Shown: positions 19,584 to 28,417 of the stretch, piece by piece
Numbering within the stretch: position 1 is the stretch's first letter
Layout of the letters: each line of letters begins with the position of its first letter
Origin: Croceicoccus mobilis
GTDB taxonomy: Bacteria; Pseudomonadota; Alphaproteobacteria; Sphingomonadales; Sphingomonadaceae
NCBI RefSeq assembly: GCF_001661965.1
Contig: NZ_LYWZ01000023.1
Span: 248,001 to 312,000 of the forward strand
Direction: 5' to 3'
DNA length: 64,000 nucleotides
The notes under the pieces: model-generated
The model's database searches: none
What the model saw: only the letters and a program-made list of their open reading frames with translations
What the model was told of the DNA's origin: nothing
Translations under genes and position numbers: made by a program

Positions 19584-20870
19584 ATGACGCAGGTGCACGA
19601 CCGCCTGCTCAATCCGGCTTTCGACCGCGAACCCATGTCGCGGCCGATCACCGGCTGCCGCGCGTGCGGGTCGCAGCATCTTCACGTTTTCCTCGATCTG
19701 GGCGAAGCGCCGCTGGCCGACCGGCTGCTCGCGTGTGACCACGAACGCCGCGCCGAACCGCGTTTTGAACTGATGGCCGCATTGTGCAGAGATTGCGCGC
19801 TTGTCCAGATTACCGAAACGGTCCGGCCAGAAGTGCTTTTCGCTGACGAATACCCCTATTTCTCGTCTGTCTCGCCAACCGTGCTTTCCCATGCGCGCCG
19901 CAATGTAGGGGACCGGCTGAAAGAGCGCCGGCTCGACCGCTCCAGCCTCGTTGTCGAGCTGGCGAGCAATGACGGTTACCTGCTGAAGAATTACGTCGAG
20001 GCGGGCGTGTCGGTGCTGGGGATCGACCCTGCCGGCGGGCCGGTAAAGGCGGCGCGCGCTGCGCATGTCGATACGCTGCAGGCGTTCTTTTCACACGATC
20101 TGGCACGCGATGTCGCCCGGCGGCGCGGCCATGCCGACATCATCCACGCCAATCACGTGCTCGCCCATGCGGCCGACACCAATGGCTTTGTCGCCGGCAT
20201 TGCCCATCTGCTGAAGGATGACGGCACCGCGGTGATCGAGGTCGCCTATCTGCGCTCGCTGATAGAGGGGCTGCAGTTCGACACCATCTGCCACGCGCAT
20301 CTGTGCTATTTCTCGCTCACCGCGCTAGACAGCCTGTTTCGCCGCCACGGCCTCTTCATCAACCGGGTGGAGCGGCACGACATCCATGGCGGCACGCTGC
20401 GCGTCTTTGCCGAAAAACAGGAGGCATGCGAACAAGGCGTGCTCGACCTGCTGGCCGAGGAACGCGCCATCGGCATCGCGTCGGGCGAATATTTCGACGG
20501 CTTCGCGCAAGAAGTCGAATTGCTGCGCGACAAGCTTGTCGACATGATTGAGGGGCTGCGCGCATCGGGCCGCTCCATCGCTGCCTATGCCGCATCGGCC
20601 AAGGGCGCGACGCTCCTTGATTACTGCGGCATCGACCGCCGTCACATCAGCTTCGTCGCCGACCGCAACAGCCACAAGCAGGGCCGCATGATGCCCGGCG
20701 CGCATATCCCGATCCTGCCAGCAGAAGCGCTGTTCGAGGAGCGGCCCGATTATACGCTGCTGCTCGCGTGGAATTTCGCCGACGAGATCATCGCCCAGCA
20801 GGCCGCCTATCTGGAAGCGGGCGGCAAATTCATCATTCCCCTACCCGAACCCATTATTATCGAAGGCTGA
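19584..20870 (+). CDS. NDP-sugar C-methyltransferase-like protein
   Basis: A 428-residue three-part methyltransferase of the TylCIII/NovU type. N-terminal zinc-binding region (CRACGSQHLHVFLDLGEAPL, LCRDCALVQI), central SAM domain (LVVELASNDGYLLKNYVEAG) and a C-terminal domain starting GRSIAAYAASAKGATLLDYCG. Such enzymes methylate keto-deoxysugar nucleotides on carbon. The motif FDTICHAHLCYFSLTAL matches the family's H-E/H-x-x-Y-F region with Ala instead of Glu. Start ATG 19584. Followed after 5 bases by a second, divergent member of the same architecture. Confidence 0.85.
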   Translation: MTQVHDRLLNPAFDREPMSRPITGCRACGSQHLHVFLDLGEAPLADRLLACDHERRAEPRFELMAALCRDCALVQITETVRPEVLFADEYPYFSSVSPTVLSHARRNVGDRLKERRLDRSSLVVELASNDGYLLKNYVEAGVSVLGIDPAGGPVKAARAAHVDTLQAFFSHDLARDVARRRGHADIIHANHVLAHAADTNGFVAGIAHLLKDDGTAVIEVAYLRSLIEGLQFDTICHAHLCYFSLTALDSLFRRHGLFINRVERHDIHGGTLRVFAEKQEACEQGVLDLLAEERAIGIASGEYFDGFAQEVELLRDKLVDMIEGLRASGRSIAAYAASAKGATLLDYCGIDRRHISFVADRNSHKQGRMMPGAHIPILPAEALFEERPDYTLLLAWNFADEIIAQQAAYLEAGGKFIIPLPEPIIIEG

Positions 20871-20875
20871 CGTGC

Positions 20876-22102
20876 ATGAATATCGCGACGACCACGATCA
20901 CCCAAGTGCAGCACGAGCTTTTGTGCGCCTGCCCGTCATGCGGATCGGCAGAATTGAGCGGGATCTATGCGCAGGACGACGTGCCGGTAAGCTCGTGCCT
21001 GCTTTTCGAAAACGCCACCGCCGCCGCTGCGGTGGAGCGGGGGGATATCCGCCTGACCCATTGCGCGGGCTGCGGCTTCATCTTCAACGCCGCCTTCCGC
21101 GCAGGGGCCAGCGAATATTCCGAACGCTATGAGGAAACGCAGGGCTTCTCGCCCACCTTCTCGCGCTTTCACACCCGCCTCGCGCAAGAGCTGATCGATA
21201 CGCACGACCTCAACGGCAAGGAGATCCTTGAGGTCGGCTGCGGCAAAGGCGAATTCCTGCTGCTGCTGTCCCATCTGGGCGGCAATAATTGCCTTGGCGT
21301 CGACCCCAGCGCCCTGCCCGACCGCATCAAGGATGCACCGGGCGCGGAGCGCGTCACCCTGATCCGCGATTTCTTCACGCCCGACATGGCGGACCGCGCT
21401 TTCGACGCGATCATCTGCAAGATGACGCTGGAGCATATCATCGACACGCTCGATTTCCTCTCCGTCATCCGCGAAGCGGTGACCGAAGGGAGCCAGCCGC
21501 TGGTGTTCTTCCAGATCCCCAATGCGATGCGCATCCTCACCGATGCTGCATTCGAGGATATCTATTACGAACACTGCTCCTATTTCACCGACGGTTCGCT
21601 GGTGCGCCTGTTCGAAAAGGCGGGCTTTACCCCGCTGCGCGTGCTGCACCAGTATGAGGACCAGTACCTGACCATCGAGTGCACCGTCGGCGAGCCGACA
21701 GCCGCCATGGGCCCGGCGCTTGTCGCCGATGACGACCGCGCCGAAATCGCTTCGCTGGCCGCGGTATTGGCGCAGCGCCTGGCCGGCAGACAGGCCGAAT
21801 GGGCGCAAAAGATTGCCGCCGCCGCCGAGGCGGGAAAGAAGGTCGTGATGTGGGGTTCGGGGTCAAAAGCGGTCGCCTTCCTCTCTTCCCTGCCCGCGCC
21901 GCAGCTGATCGATGCGGTTGTCGACATCAACCCCAACAAGCAGGGCAGCGCCATGCCCGGAAGCGGCCACGACATCATCGCGCCAAGCGAGCTGATCGGG
22001 ATCGACCCCGATCTCGTCATCGTGATGAACGCGGCCTATTGCACCGAAATCATGGAAGATCTCGCCTCCATGGGGATCGCTGCGCAGGTCGTTGCACTCT
22101 AG
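20876..22102 (+). CDS. Class I SAM methyltransferase, C-methyltransferase-like
   Basis: A 408-residue protein with the same three-part plan as its neighbour: zinc-ribbon-like N-terminus (CPSCGSAELSGIY, LTHCAGCGFIFNAAF), SAM motif ILEVGCGKGEFLLLLSHLGG (about residue 120), the family's YYEHCSYFTDGSLVRLF, and a C-terminal domain KKVVMWGSGSKAVAFLSSL. It keeps Glu-His before CSYF where the upstream gene has Ala-His. The ATG lies 5 bases after the previous stop. Likely decorates a sugar nucleotide of the polysaccharide; exact substrate unknown. Confidence 0.85.
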   Translation: MNIATTTITQVQHELLCACPSCGSAELSGIYAQDDVPVSSCLLFENATAAAAVERGDIRLTHCAGCGFIFNAAFRAGASEYSERYEETQGFSPTFSRFHTRLAQELIDTHDLNGKEILEVGCGKGEFLLLLSHLGGNNCLGVDPSALPDRIKDAPGAERVTLIRDFFTPDMADRAFDAIICKMTLEHIIDTLDFLSVIREAVTEGSQPLVFFQIPNAMRILTDAAFEDIYYEHCSYFTDGSLVRLFEKAGFTPLRVLHQYEDQYLTIECTVGEPTAAMGPALVADDDRAEIASLAAVLAQRLAGRQAEWAQKIAAAAEAGKKVVMWGSGSKAVAFLSSLPAPQLIDAVVDINPNKQGSAMPGSGHDIIAPSELIGIDPDLVIVMNAAYCTEIMEDLASMGIAAQVVAL

Positions 22103-22159
22103 CCCATCACCCGTTTGGGCGCTTGTGTTGTTCGCGTATGCAGCGCAGCGTGACGCCGT

Positions 22160-23365
22160 ATGCACGACATGATTGCCCCCGAAGACCGGCCCGTTGCCGC
22201 GCCGAATAGTGCCGTGAGCGAAGATCCCACAATGTCGGGGGCGCCGGAGGCGCGCCCCGTCGACCGCAGCGAAGACCGCAGCAAGGCGCGTCATTTCATC
22301 ATCAACGGCCGTTTCCTCGCGACCGAACCGGTGGGCGTGCACCGCGTGGCGACCGAACTGGTGCGCCACGCGCATGCCTTGATCGAGGCGACGCCCGACC
22401 TTGCCCGCCGCATCGCGCTGGACCTTTGGATCCCCGCCGATGCGGAAGAGCGGGCAAAGGCGCTGGGCGTACCCTATCGCGTTATCGGCCCGCTAAAAGG
22501 CAATGCATGGGAACAGGCCACCCTGCCGCTGCGTGCCGGGGGCCGCACCGTGGTCTCGCTCTGCAATGTCGGGCCGATCGCGCGGACGAATGCCGTGACC
22601 ATGCTGCATGACGTGCAGGTCGTGTTGTCGCCTGCCAGCTATTCCCCGAATTTCCGCCGCTGGTATTTGATCCAGCAGCCCGCCTGCGGTCGCCGCCATC
22701 GCCGCATCCTCACCGTATCGGGTTTTTCACGCGAACAGATCGCGAAGGCAGGCGTCGCGCCGGAGGAAAAGGTCACGGTCATTCACAATGGCTGCGATCA
22801 TGTGCTGGCCGACAGGGCCGATGACACAATCATCGACAGGCTCGGCATTGCAAAAGGCAGCTATGTGCTGGGCCTGTCCAGCATGCAGGCGCACAAGAAC
22901 ATCGCGGTCCTGCTGCGCGCCTTTTCGCGCCCCGCGCTCAAGGACAAGACGCTGGTCCTGTTCGGCTCCACCCCGCGTGAGGCTTTTGCAAAAGCGGGGC
23001 TGCCGGTGGGCGATAATGTCGTTTTCGCCGGGCGCGTCAGCGATGGCGAATTGCGCGCGCTTTACGAAAACGCGCAGGTCTTCGCCTTTCCCTCCACGAC
23101 AGAGGGTTTCGGCCTGCCGCCACTGGAAGCGATGCGGCTGGGCACGCCTGCCATCGTCGCACCCTGCGGCGCCTTGCCCGAAGCCTGCGGCGACGGCGCG
23201 CTCTACGTCGGACCCGATGATGACGAGGGATGGGCCGACACCATCGCCACCTTCAGCCAGAAGCCGCATCGCGCCGCCATGTCCGCACGCGCCCTGGCGC
23301 ATGCGCGCACCATGGGCTGGGACGCGGCTGCGCGATCGCTGGTGGAAACCCTGCTCGCGACCTGA
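22160..23365 (+). CDS. Glycosyltransferase family 4
   Basis: A 401-residue GT-B retaining transferase. Acceptor-side start FIINGRFLATEPVGVHRVATEL, linker ILTVSGFSREQIAKAG and VTVIHNGCDHV, and the donor-binding C-domain with VLGLSSMQAHKNIAVLLRAF and the E-x7-E motif TEGFGLPPLEAMRLGTPAIV. The first 40 residues are low-complexity and may mean a later start (ATG 22232). The plus-strand arm continues with the EEP protein 3 bases downstream. Confidence 0.9.
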   Translation: MHDMIAPEDRPVAAPNSAVSEDPTMSGAPEARPVDRSEDRSKARHFIINGRFLATEPVGVHRVATELVRHAHALIEATPDLARRIALDLWIPADAEERAKALGVPYRVIGPLKGNAWEQATLPLRAGGRTVVSLCNVGPIARTNAVTMLHDVQVVLSPASYSPNFRRWYLIQQPACGRRHRRILTVSGFSREQIAKAGVAPEEKVTVIHNGCDHVLADRADDTIIDRLGIAKGSYVLGLSSMQAHKNIAVLLRAFSRPALKDKTLVLFGSTPREAFAKAGLPVGDNVVFAGRVSDGELRALYENAQVFAFPSTTEGFGLPPLEAMRLGTPAIVAPCGALPEACGDGALYVGPDDDEGWADTIATFSQKPHRAAMSARALAHARTMGWDAAARSLVETLLAT

Positions 23366-23368
23366 GCG

Positions 23369-24343
23369 GTGGTGAGCACCCCTTCCGAACCGGGACCGCA
23401 CCGCACACGGCATCGGCTGTCCGTCATGGTGCTGGCACTCGCGCCTGTCGGCCTGCTGGTCTCGCGCCTGGGTGAATGGTGGGTAGAGGCGGATGCCGTC
23501 AATCTGCTGGCGATCTATTGGTGGCCGCTGATGCTGGTCGCCGTGCCGCTGGCGGCGTGGCGTATCGGGACAAGGGCAGCGCGCTGGGCCGCGCTGACCA
23601 TCATGGCGCTGACATTGTGGCAGGGCGCGGCGCTTTTCCGCCCCGTGATCCAGCCGCGCCCCGATATCGGTCCCGACCCCATCGCGCTGCGGCTTGTCAG
23701 CTACAACATGTACAAGAACAGCGCCTCCACCACACAGGATGCACGCTGGGTAGAGGAGCAGGACGCCGATTTCGTGGTGCTGCTGGAAGGCCGGCGGATC
23801 AATGACGGACCGGGAAAGCGGCTGCGCGCCAAATATCCGGTCATGCTCGATTGTTCGGCAACCGCGCGCTGTTCGACCATATTGCTGTCGCGCTATCCGC
23901 TGCTGTCCTTCCATCCGCTGGCGCGCGGCGATGCTGAAAACCGGCAGGCGCTGTCAGCCCTTGTCGCGACCTTTGACGTCAAGGGCGTGCCGCTCACTCT
24001 GGTGGTCGTGCATCTCGACCAGCCATGGCCACTGGGGGATCAGGAAGCATATCTGCCCCAGCTCGTTTCCGCCGCGGCGCAGGTCGATGGCCCGGCGCTG
24101 ATGGTGGGTGACTTCAATTCGGTGCCATGGACTTATGCGGTGCAAAGCGCGGCGGATGCCAATGGGTTTCGCATAGCCGAACTCCCGTCTCGAAGCTGGC
24201 CCGCAGGCGCACCCAAACTGCTGCGCCTGCCGCTTGATCAGCTGCATCTGAAAGGGCCGGTGCGGGTACAAAAAATGGAAAGCGGGCCGCGCTTGGGATC
24301 GGATCACCATCCGATCATCGCGGATATACTGCTCAAACGCTGA
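23369..24343 (+). CDS. Endonuclease/exonuclease/phosphatase family membrane protein
   Basis: A 324-residue protein. Three N-terminal membrane helices (about residues 17-35, 45-62, 70-88) are followed by an EEP fold: RLVSYNMYKNS, DFVVLLEGRR, STILLSRYPLL, VVVHLDQPWP, MVGDFNSVPW and GSDHHPIIAD. The His/Asp/Asn metal-dependent catalytic set is complete. EEP proteins include DNases, sphingomyelinases and inositol phosphatases; with membrane anchoring and this context a phospholipid or polyprenyl-phosphate substrate is possible but unproven. Start is one of two tandem GTG codons at 23369. Confidence 0.82.
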   Translation: MVSTPSEPGPHRTRHRLSVMVLALAPVGLLVSRLGEWWVEADAVNLLAIYWWPLMLVAVPLAAWRIGTRAARWAALTIMALTLWQGAALFRPVIQPRPDIGPDPIALRLVSYNMYKNSASTTQDARWVEEQDADFVVLLEGRRINDGPGKRLRAKYPVMLDCSATARCSTILLSRYPLLSFHPLARGDAENRQALSALVATFDVKGVPLTLVVVHLDQPWPLGDQEAYLPQLVSAAAQVDGPALMVGDFNSVPWTYAVQSAADANGFRIAELPSRSWPAGAPKLLRLPLDQLHLKGPVRVQKMESGPRLGSDHHPIIADILLKR

Positions 24344-24349
24344 CCGCTA

Positions 24350-25849
24350 TCAGGACCGCGCCGGATCGCTCTTCGGCTTGCGGAAGCGGCTGAGCATGTG
24401 CTGGACCTGCTCGATCGCGAAATGCTCCGGCCCGGTATCGGGCGAACCCGACAGTTTCCACAATACCAGATGCGTCGCGGCAAAGATCGCCACGCCAATG
24501 ATCCCCGTCACCGCCAGTGCGAGGAGCTGATACAGCCATTCGCCGCCGGTCAGATGCTCGGCCGCGAAATACAGAAACAGCGAGAAAACGGCGCTGGCGA
24601 CGATGGTGCGCCAGACATTGGTGATCTGCTTCATGATGGTGATGCCCGACAGGCGCGACACCATCTCAAGGCTCATGATCGTGTGGATCAGCGAAGCAAG
24701 CACGCGGCCCATCACCGCGCCCATCAGCCCGTAATAGATCGCGCCCAGCACGACAGTCGGCAGCGAAACGATCAAAGTCGCAGCCTCGCGCCAGATCAGC
24801 TGGCGCGGCTGGTTCAGCGTCAAGGCGATGGCCTGCGCCGGCATCGACAATGTCGCCACCGTGCCCACCAGCGCCAATGCGCGCATGACCGGGACCACTT
24901 CCATCCATTCCTCACCCAGCCCCAGCCGGACCAGCGGTTCGGCCAGCAGCGCCAGCGTGAGCGACAATGGCATGATCGCCATCACCACCATCGCCTGTCC
25001 GCGCAAATATGACCGGCGGAACCGCGGCTCGTCATCGCGGACCTTCGACAGGCCGGGGTAAAGCACGGTGATAAGCGGCATCGCCACCGCCCAGCTGGCC
25101 GTCGTCGCGACCGAGCGGCCCATGGAGAAGAAGCCCAGCGCCGATTTCGAAATAAAGCCGCCGATGAGGAAGCGGTCGGATTCGCTCGACAGAGTGGCCA
25201 GCACGCGTGAGATCGTGACCATGCCGGCAAAGGAGAGGATCGTACGCGTTTCCGACAGACAGAAGCGCGGGCGATAGGGGGCCCAGATATAGGTGACGAC
25301 CGCCTGGATCACCTGCGGCGTGACCGACAATACGACCAGCGAGAGATAGCTTTCGGTCCACCATGCGCAGATCACCGCCAGCACGAAAGCGACGATGCGC
25401 GAGGTGACATCGATGATCGCAGTCGGCTGATAGTTCACCTCCCGCGTGAATTTCACCATCAGCGGGCTCAATAGCCCCTTGGCCAGCGGCGCGAGCGCGA
25501 GGAGGCAGATGAGCAGCACCAGCCGCTGATCGTCATAGATCAGCGCCATCGGATAGGATGCGAGGATCAGCACCGCCGCGATCGCGATCCCGCGCAGGAA
25601 CGACAGAGTGAAGGCAGTATCGAGATGCGCGCGCCGCAATTCCTTTTCACGGACCAGCGCGTCGGCGACGGGCAGTTCGGAAAAGCTTTCAAGGATCATC
25701 AGCGCGGCAAGGCCGAGCGTAACGACACCGAAATCGGCCGGCGAGAGGAAGCGCGCCATGACCAGCGCGGCAAAAATATCGAGTCCGCGGCCCGCGAATC
25801 GGCTGATCGAGAAGATGGCCGAAGATGCAAAGACTTTGCGGGCAAGCAT
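24350..25849 (-). CDS. Lipopolysaccharide/exopolysaccharide flippase, Wzx-like
   Basis: About 499 residues with 12-14 membrane helices, of the polysaccharide transporter family: SSAIFSISRFAGRGLDIFAA, MARFLSPADFGVVTLGLAAL, LASYPMALIYDD, SSESDRFLIGGFISKSALGFF and LLAEPLVRLGLGEEWMEV. Moves lipid-linked repeat units across the inner membrane. ATG 25849 gives MLARKVFASS, the usual start of such proteins; an in-frame ATG at 25915 would add a hydrophilic 22-residue leader. Opposite in direction to the preceding five genes. Confidence 0.88.
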   Translation of the reverse strand: MLARKVFASSAIFSISRFAGRGLDIFAALVMARFLSPADFGVVTLGLAALMILESFSELPVADALVREKELRRAHLDTAFTLSFLRGIAIAAVLILASYPMALIYDDQRLVLLICLLALAPLAKGLLSPLMVKFTREVNYQPTAIIDVTSRIVAFVLAVICAWWTESYLSLVVLSVTPQVIQAVVTYIWAPYRPRFCLSETRTILSFAGMVTISRVLATLSSESDRFLIGGFISKSALGFFSMGRSVATTASWAVAMPLITVLYPGLSKVRDDEPRFRRSYLRGQAMVVMAIMPLSLTLALLAEPLVRLGLGEEWMEVVPVMRALALVGTVATLSMPAQAIALTLNQPRQLIWREAATLIVSLPTVVLGAIYYGLMGAVMGRVLASLIHTIMSLEMVSRLSGITIMKQITNVWRTIVASAVFSLFLYFAAEHLTGGEWLYQLLALAVTGIIGVAIFAATHLVLWKLSGSPDTGPEHFAIEQVQHMLSRFRKPKSDPARS

Positions 25850-25915
25850 TCGTGTCTGTTCTACTCTTCTCTTCGCTTCGTCCCGGCAATCGCTGCTGCC
25901 GGTTCCAATCGGCAT

Positions 25916-26452
25916 CTGCGTCGGTGTCCGTGCACCTGCCTTGCCGTCGTCGTCCAGGGCGGTTGCACGCCGCCGTTCGCCCCGTTTGCGGATCTTGCGA
26001 TTCCCGGTGGGGCGATGTCACACCGGTTTTGCGTCATCGCGCGGGCAGCAGCCATCCGCTAAAGGGCATATACCCCGATATAGCCCCGCAAGGCACGGAT
26101 ATTATGGCCAAAGAGTGCGATAAACCGCTCAGGCGGAGGGGAAAAAGCACATATGCGCCAAGGCGCCGATTGTACCTGTCGCAGCCGGAACCCGCACGGA
26201 TCAGCCTTTCGGAAGGGGTTCCCTTCGATTTCGAGCAATCGCGTGCGCGCTGGGATAGGAACGCTTTTCACTGCGTCATGTTGCGGTACAACAAACCTAT
26301 TGTGTCGACATGAGACAAGTGCCCGACACGGGACCGTGCGCCAAGGCAATGGTATGCCCCGCCCCGGTTCCAGTGCTTTCGAGGATTTTCGGGCTCGCAC
26401 AGACACGGTTTGGGAAAGGGCTGCCCCCAGTTTAGCCCGGGAGCTGTGAATT
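25916..26452. other. Non-coding stretch inside the EPS locus
   Basis: About 540 bases between the flippase and a small plus-strand gene. I find no convincing ORF on either strand. It carries AT-richer patches near 26070-26110 and 26280-26310 that may hold promoters for both divergent genes, and a GGGAG ribosome site just before ATG 26453. Confidence 0.45.
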
Positions 26453-26743
26453 ATGTGGAAGGACTACGGTTTGGACGATGACGACACCGGCCCCGTGATC
26501 CCCCCGGTTATGGACCTGGGTGATGGCACGACGCCGCCATTCGAGGCATTCGCCCATGTGTCGCGCCGAATGCTCGATGGCTATAGCCTGCTGGTATCCA
26601 GCGGCTTCAAGCCCGAGGCGATCGGCATGGCCATGATCGGTGCCACGGTGAATTTCTACGACATGCTCGGCATGCGCGAGGTTCTGCCCAATATCCTGCG
26701 CAGTATCGCCGATTCGATCGACAGCGACGACGCCGTGCATTGA
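26453..26743 (+). CDS. Hypothetical protein in the EPS locus
   Basis: A 96-residue acidic cytoplasmic protein starting MWKDYGLDDDDTGPVIPP, with predicted helices FEAFAHVSRRMLDGYSLLVS, FKPEAIGMAMIGATVNFYD and VLPNILRSIADSIDSDD. No signal peptide or membrane segment. A GGGAG ribosome site lies 9 bases upstream and a strong terminator follows, so it is probably a real monocistronic gene. I do not recognise the family. Confidence 0.65.
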   Translation: MWKDYGLDDDDTGPVIPPVMDLGDGTTPPFEAFAHVSRRMLDGYSLLVSSGFKPEAIGMAMIGATVNFYDMLGMREVLPNILRSIADSIDSDDAVH

Positions 26744-26805
26744 ACCGAGGTCGATCCGGCCTTTCCCCGCGCTGATTGAATCGCGAGGAAGGCTCAGCTC
26801 ATGAG

Positions 26806-26847
26806 AAAGCGCGCTGCGGGATTATCCTGCGGCGCGCTTTTCCTTTG
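26806..26847 (+). terminator. Intrinsic terminator
   Basis: AAAGCGCGCTGCGGGA (26806-26821) pairs with TCCTGCGGCGCGCTTT (26825-26840) over 16 bp with two wobble pairs and loop TTA, then TTTTCCTTT. Ends the small gene at 26453 and separates it from the convergent polymerase gene. Confidence 0.85.
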
Positions 26848-26865
26848 GGGTTGGCAAAATGGGCT

Positions 26866-28314
26866 TCAGACCCGTCGCCAGCCGCCACGAAATGGCGGTG
26901 GAACCAGATCGGGGCCCTCATCCTCTTCCTCATCGCTTTCAGCAGGGTTTTTGGTCCGCAGCTTGCGGAAGGCGAGCGCGGCACCCGCGACGATGGCGAA
27001 TTCGCCCGATGGCACTGGCGTCGGTGCGGCGACCAGCGCAGGGATCTGCCCCAATATCGCCGCCGTGCCCGCAGCACCGCCCAGACGCGCCGCCAATGAT
27101 CCGGATACGCCCCAGCTCGAAGCGCGGCGCGGTTGGAACAATGTAATGAGATAGGCGATATAGCTGACGATGCCGATCACGCCGCACGATCCCAGGATCG
27201 CAGTGATCAGGCTGGACGATCGGAAACTGCCCGGCCCGATGCCAAGGCCGAACGACACCTGGAAAGCTTCAAGTCCCTGCAACGCCCAGAACAGGCGCTG
27301 ACGGCCGGATTCGCTGTCCGCCTTTTCGAACAATGCGTCATTGGCGATGTCCTGGATGGCGGCGGCGAACGCAGGCAATGCAATCAGCGCCACGGCCAGC
27401 AGCATGACGGCGGCAAGCCCGATCAGCGATGCCTCGCGGATACGCTGATGGCTGGCGAGCTGCGGGAAGATGAATACCCGCACCGCGAAAAAGGCCGCAT
27501 ACCCCCCGACCGCGACATAGGCCGATGAAGAGGTGGAGGCGAGAAGGACGAGCAGAAGAAGCGCGGCTGCACGGCCTGTGGATTTGGGTTCGATCGAACG
27601 GTACCAGCACTCGGCCAGCAGCACGAACCATGAAAATGCAAAGCTGGCCCATGCGGAAGGTTCGGGGAACAGCCCGTTGATGCGGGCAAAGCCATTCGCC
27701 TCCTGCTCAAGCTGGCTGTAGGTCGCGTTGCGGAACACCTCGAACACGGCGTCCACCGGCGTTCCGCGCCCGACAGCGCCCAATATGCCGGTAAATGCGT
27801 GGACATATGCCACGATCACCGCGCCGCGCACCAGGGCATTCGCTCCGCCCCGATAGCGACAGGCGACATAGGTTGCGACCGCGCTCATCAGCGTGCCGAT
27901 CAGATAGATCGCGGCGGTGACATTCTGGGACGATGGTTCGAGCAGGACGGTGGAATAGAGCGAGCTTGTCGGCCCGCTGACGCGCAGCGGCGATACTTCC
28001 ATGTCGCCGATGAACAGGCGCGGGCCGACATAGGCGATGGCCACGCCATATATGACAAAGACAAGCAGCCAGATATTCTCACGAAAGGCCGGCCCCACGG
28101 CAGGGCCGAAGCGGCTGCCCGGAATGATCATGCGGATCCAGATAAAGGCCAGCGCGAACTGCACCGGGGGGATCGACGATCCGCCCACGATGACCGAAGC
28201 CGATCCGCCGAACATCCCCGAAATCATCGCGAACACCAGCATGGATGCCAGCGAACCACGAAGCAGCAGCACCATGCCGATGGCGATCTGGATCAGCCCG
28301 ACGAATGTCAACAT
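26866..28314 (-). CDS. Polysaccharide polymerase / O-antigen ligase-like, Wzy-like
   Basis: A 482-residue membrane protein with about 11-12 helices and a large periplasmic loop (about residues 100-220) holding RINGLFPEPSAWASFAFSW, typical of Wzy/WaaL-like proteins. ADSESGRQRLFWALQGLEAF and GLGIGPGSFRSSSLITAILG form the second conserved region. The C-terminal 40 residues are acidic and cytoplasmic. Probably polymerises the exported repeat unit in the periplasm. Sequence conservation in this family is low, so the call rests on topology, motifs and context. Confidence 0.75.
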   Translation of the reverse strand: MLTFVGLIQIAIGMVLLLRGSLASMLVFAMISGMFGGSASVIVGGSSIPPVQFALAFIWIRMIIPGSRFGPAVGPAFRENIWLLVFVIYGVAIAYVGPRLFIGDMEVSPLRVSGPTSSLYSTVLLEPSSQNVTAAIYLIGTLMSAVATYVACRYRGGANALVRGAVIVAYVHAFTGILGAVGRGTPVDAVFEVFRNATYSQLEQEANGFARINGLFPEPSAWASFAFSWFVLLAECWYRSIEPKSTGRAAALLLLVLLASTSSSAYVAVGGYAAFFAVRVFIFPQLASHQRIREASLIGLAAVMLLAVALIALPAFAAAIQDIANDALFEKADSESGRQRLFWALQGLEAFQVSFGLGIGPGSFRSSSLITAILGSCGVIGIVSYIAYLITLFQPRRASSWGVSGSLAARLGGAAGTAAILGQIPALVAAPTPVPSGEFAIVAGAALAFRKLRTKNPAESDEEEDEGPDLVPPPFRGGWRRV

Positions 28315-28417
28315 GCGCTAGGCGCCCCGCTTTGCCCGATTGCCCATGGCCGATTTGCCGTTGCCGCACGATAGGCTTGACCGGACCGGGCCGGCAAGTC
28401 GATCGCTGGCGCCGGGA

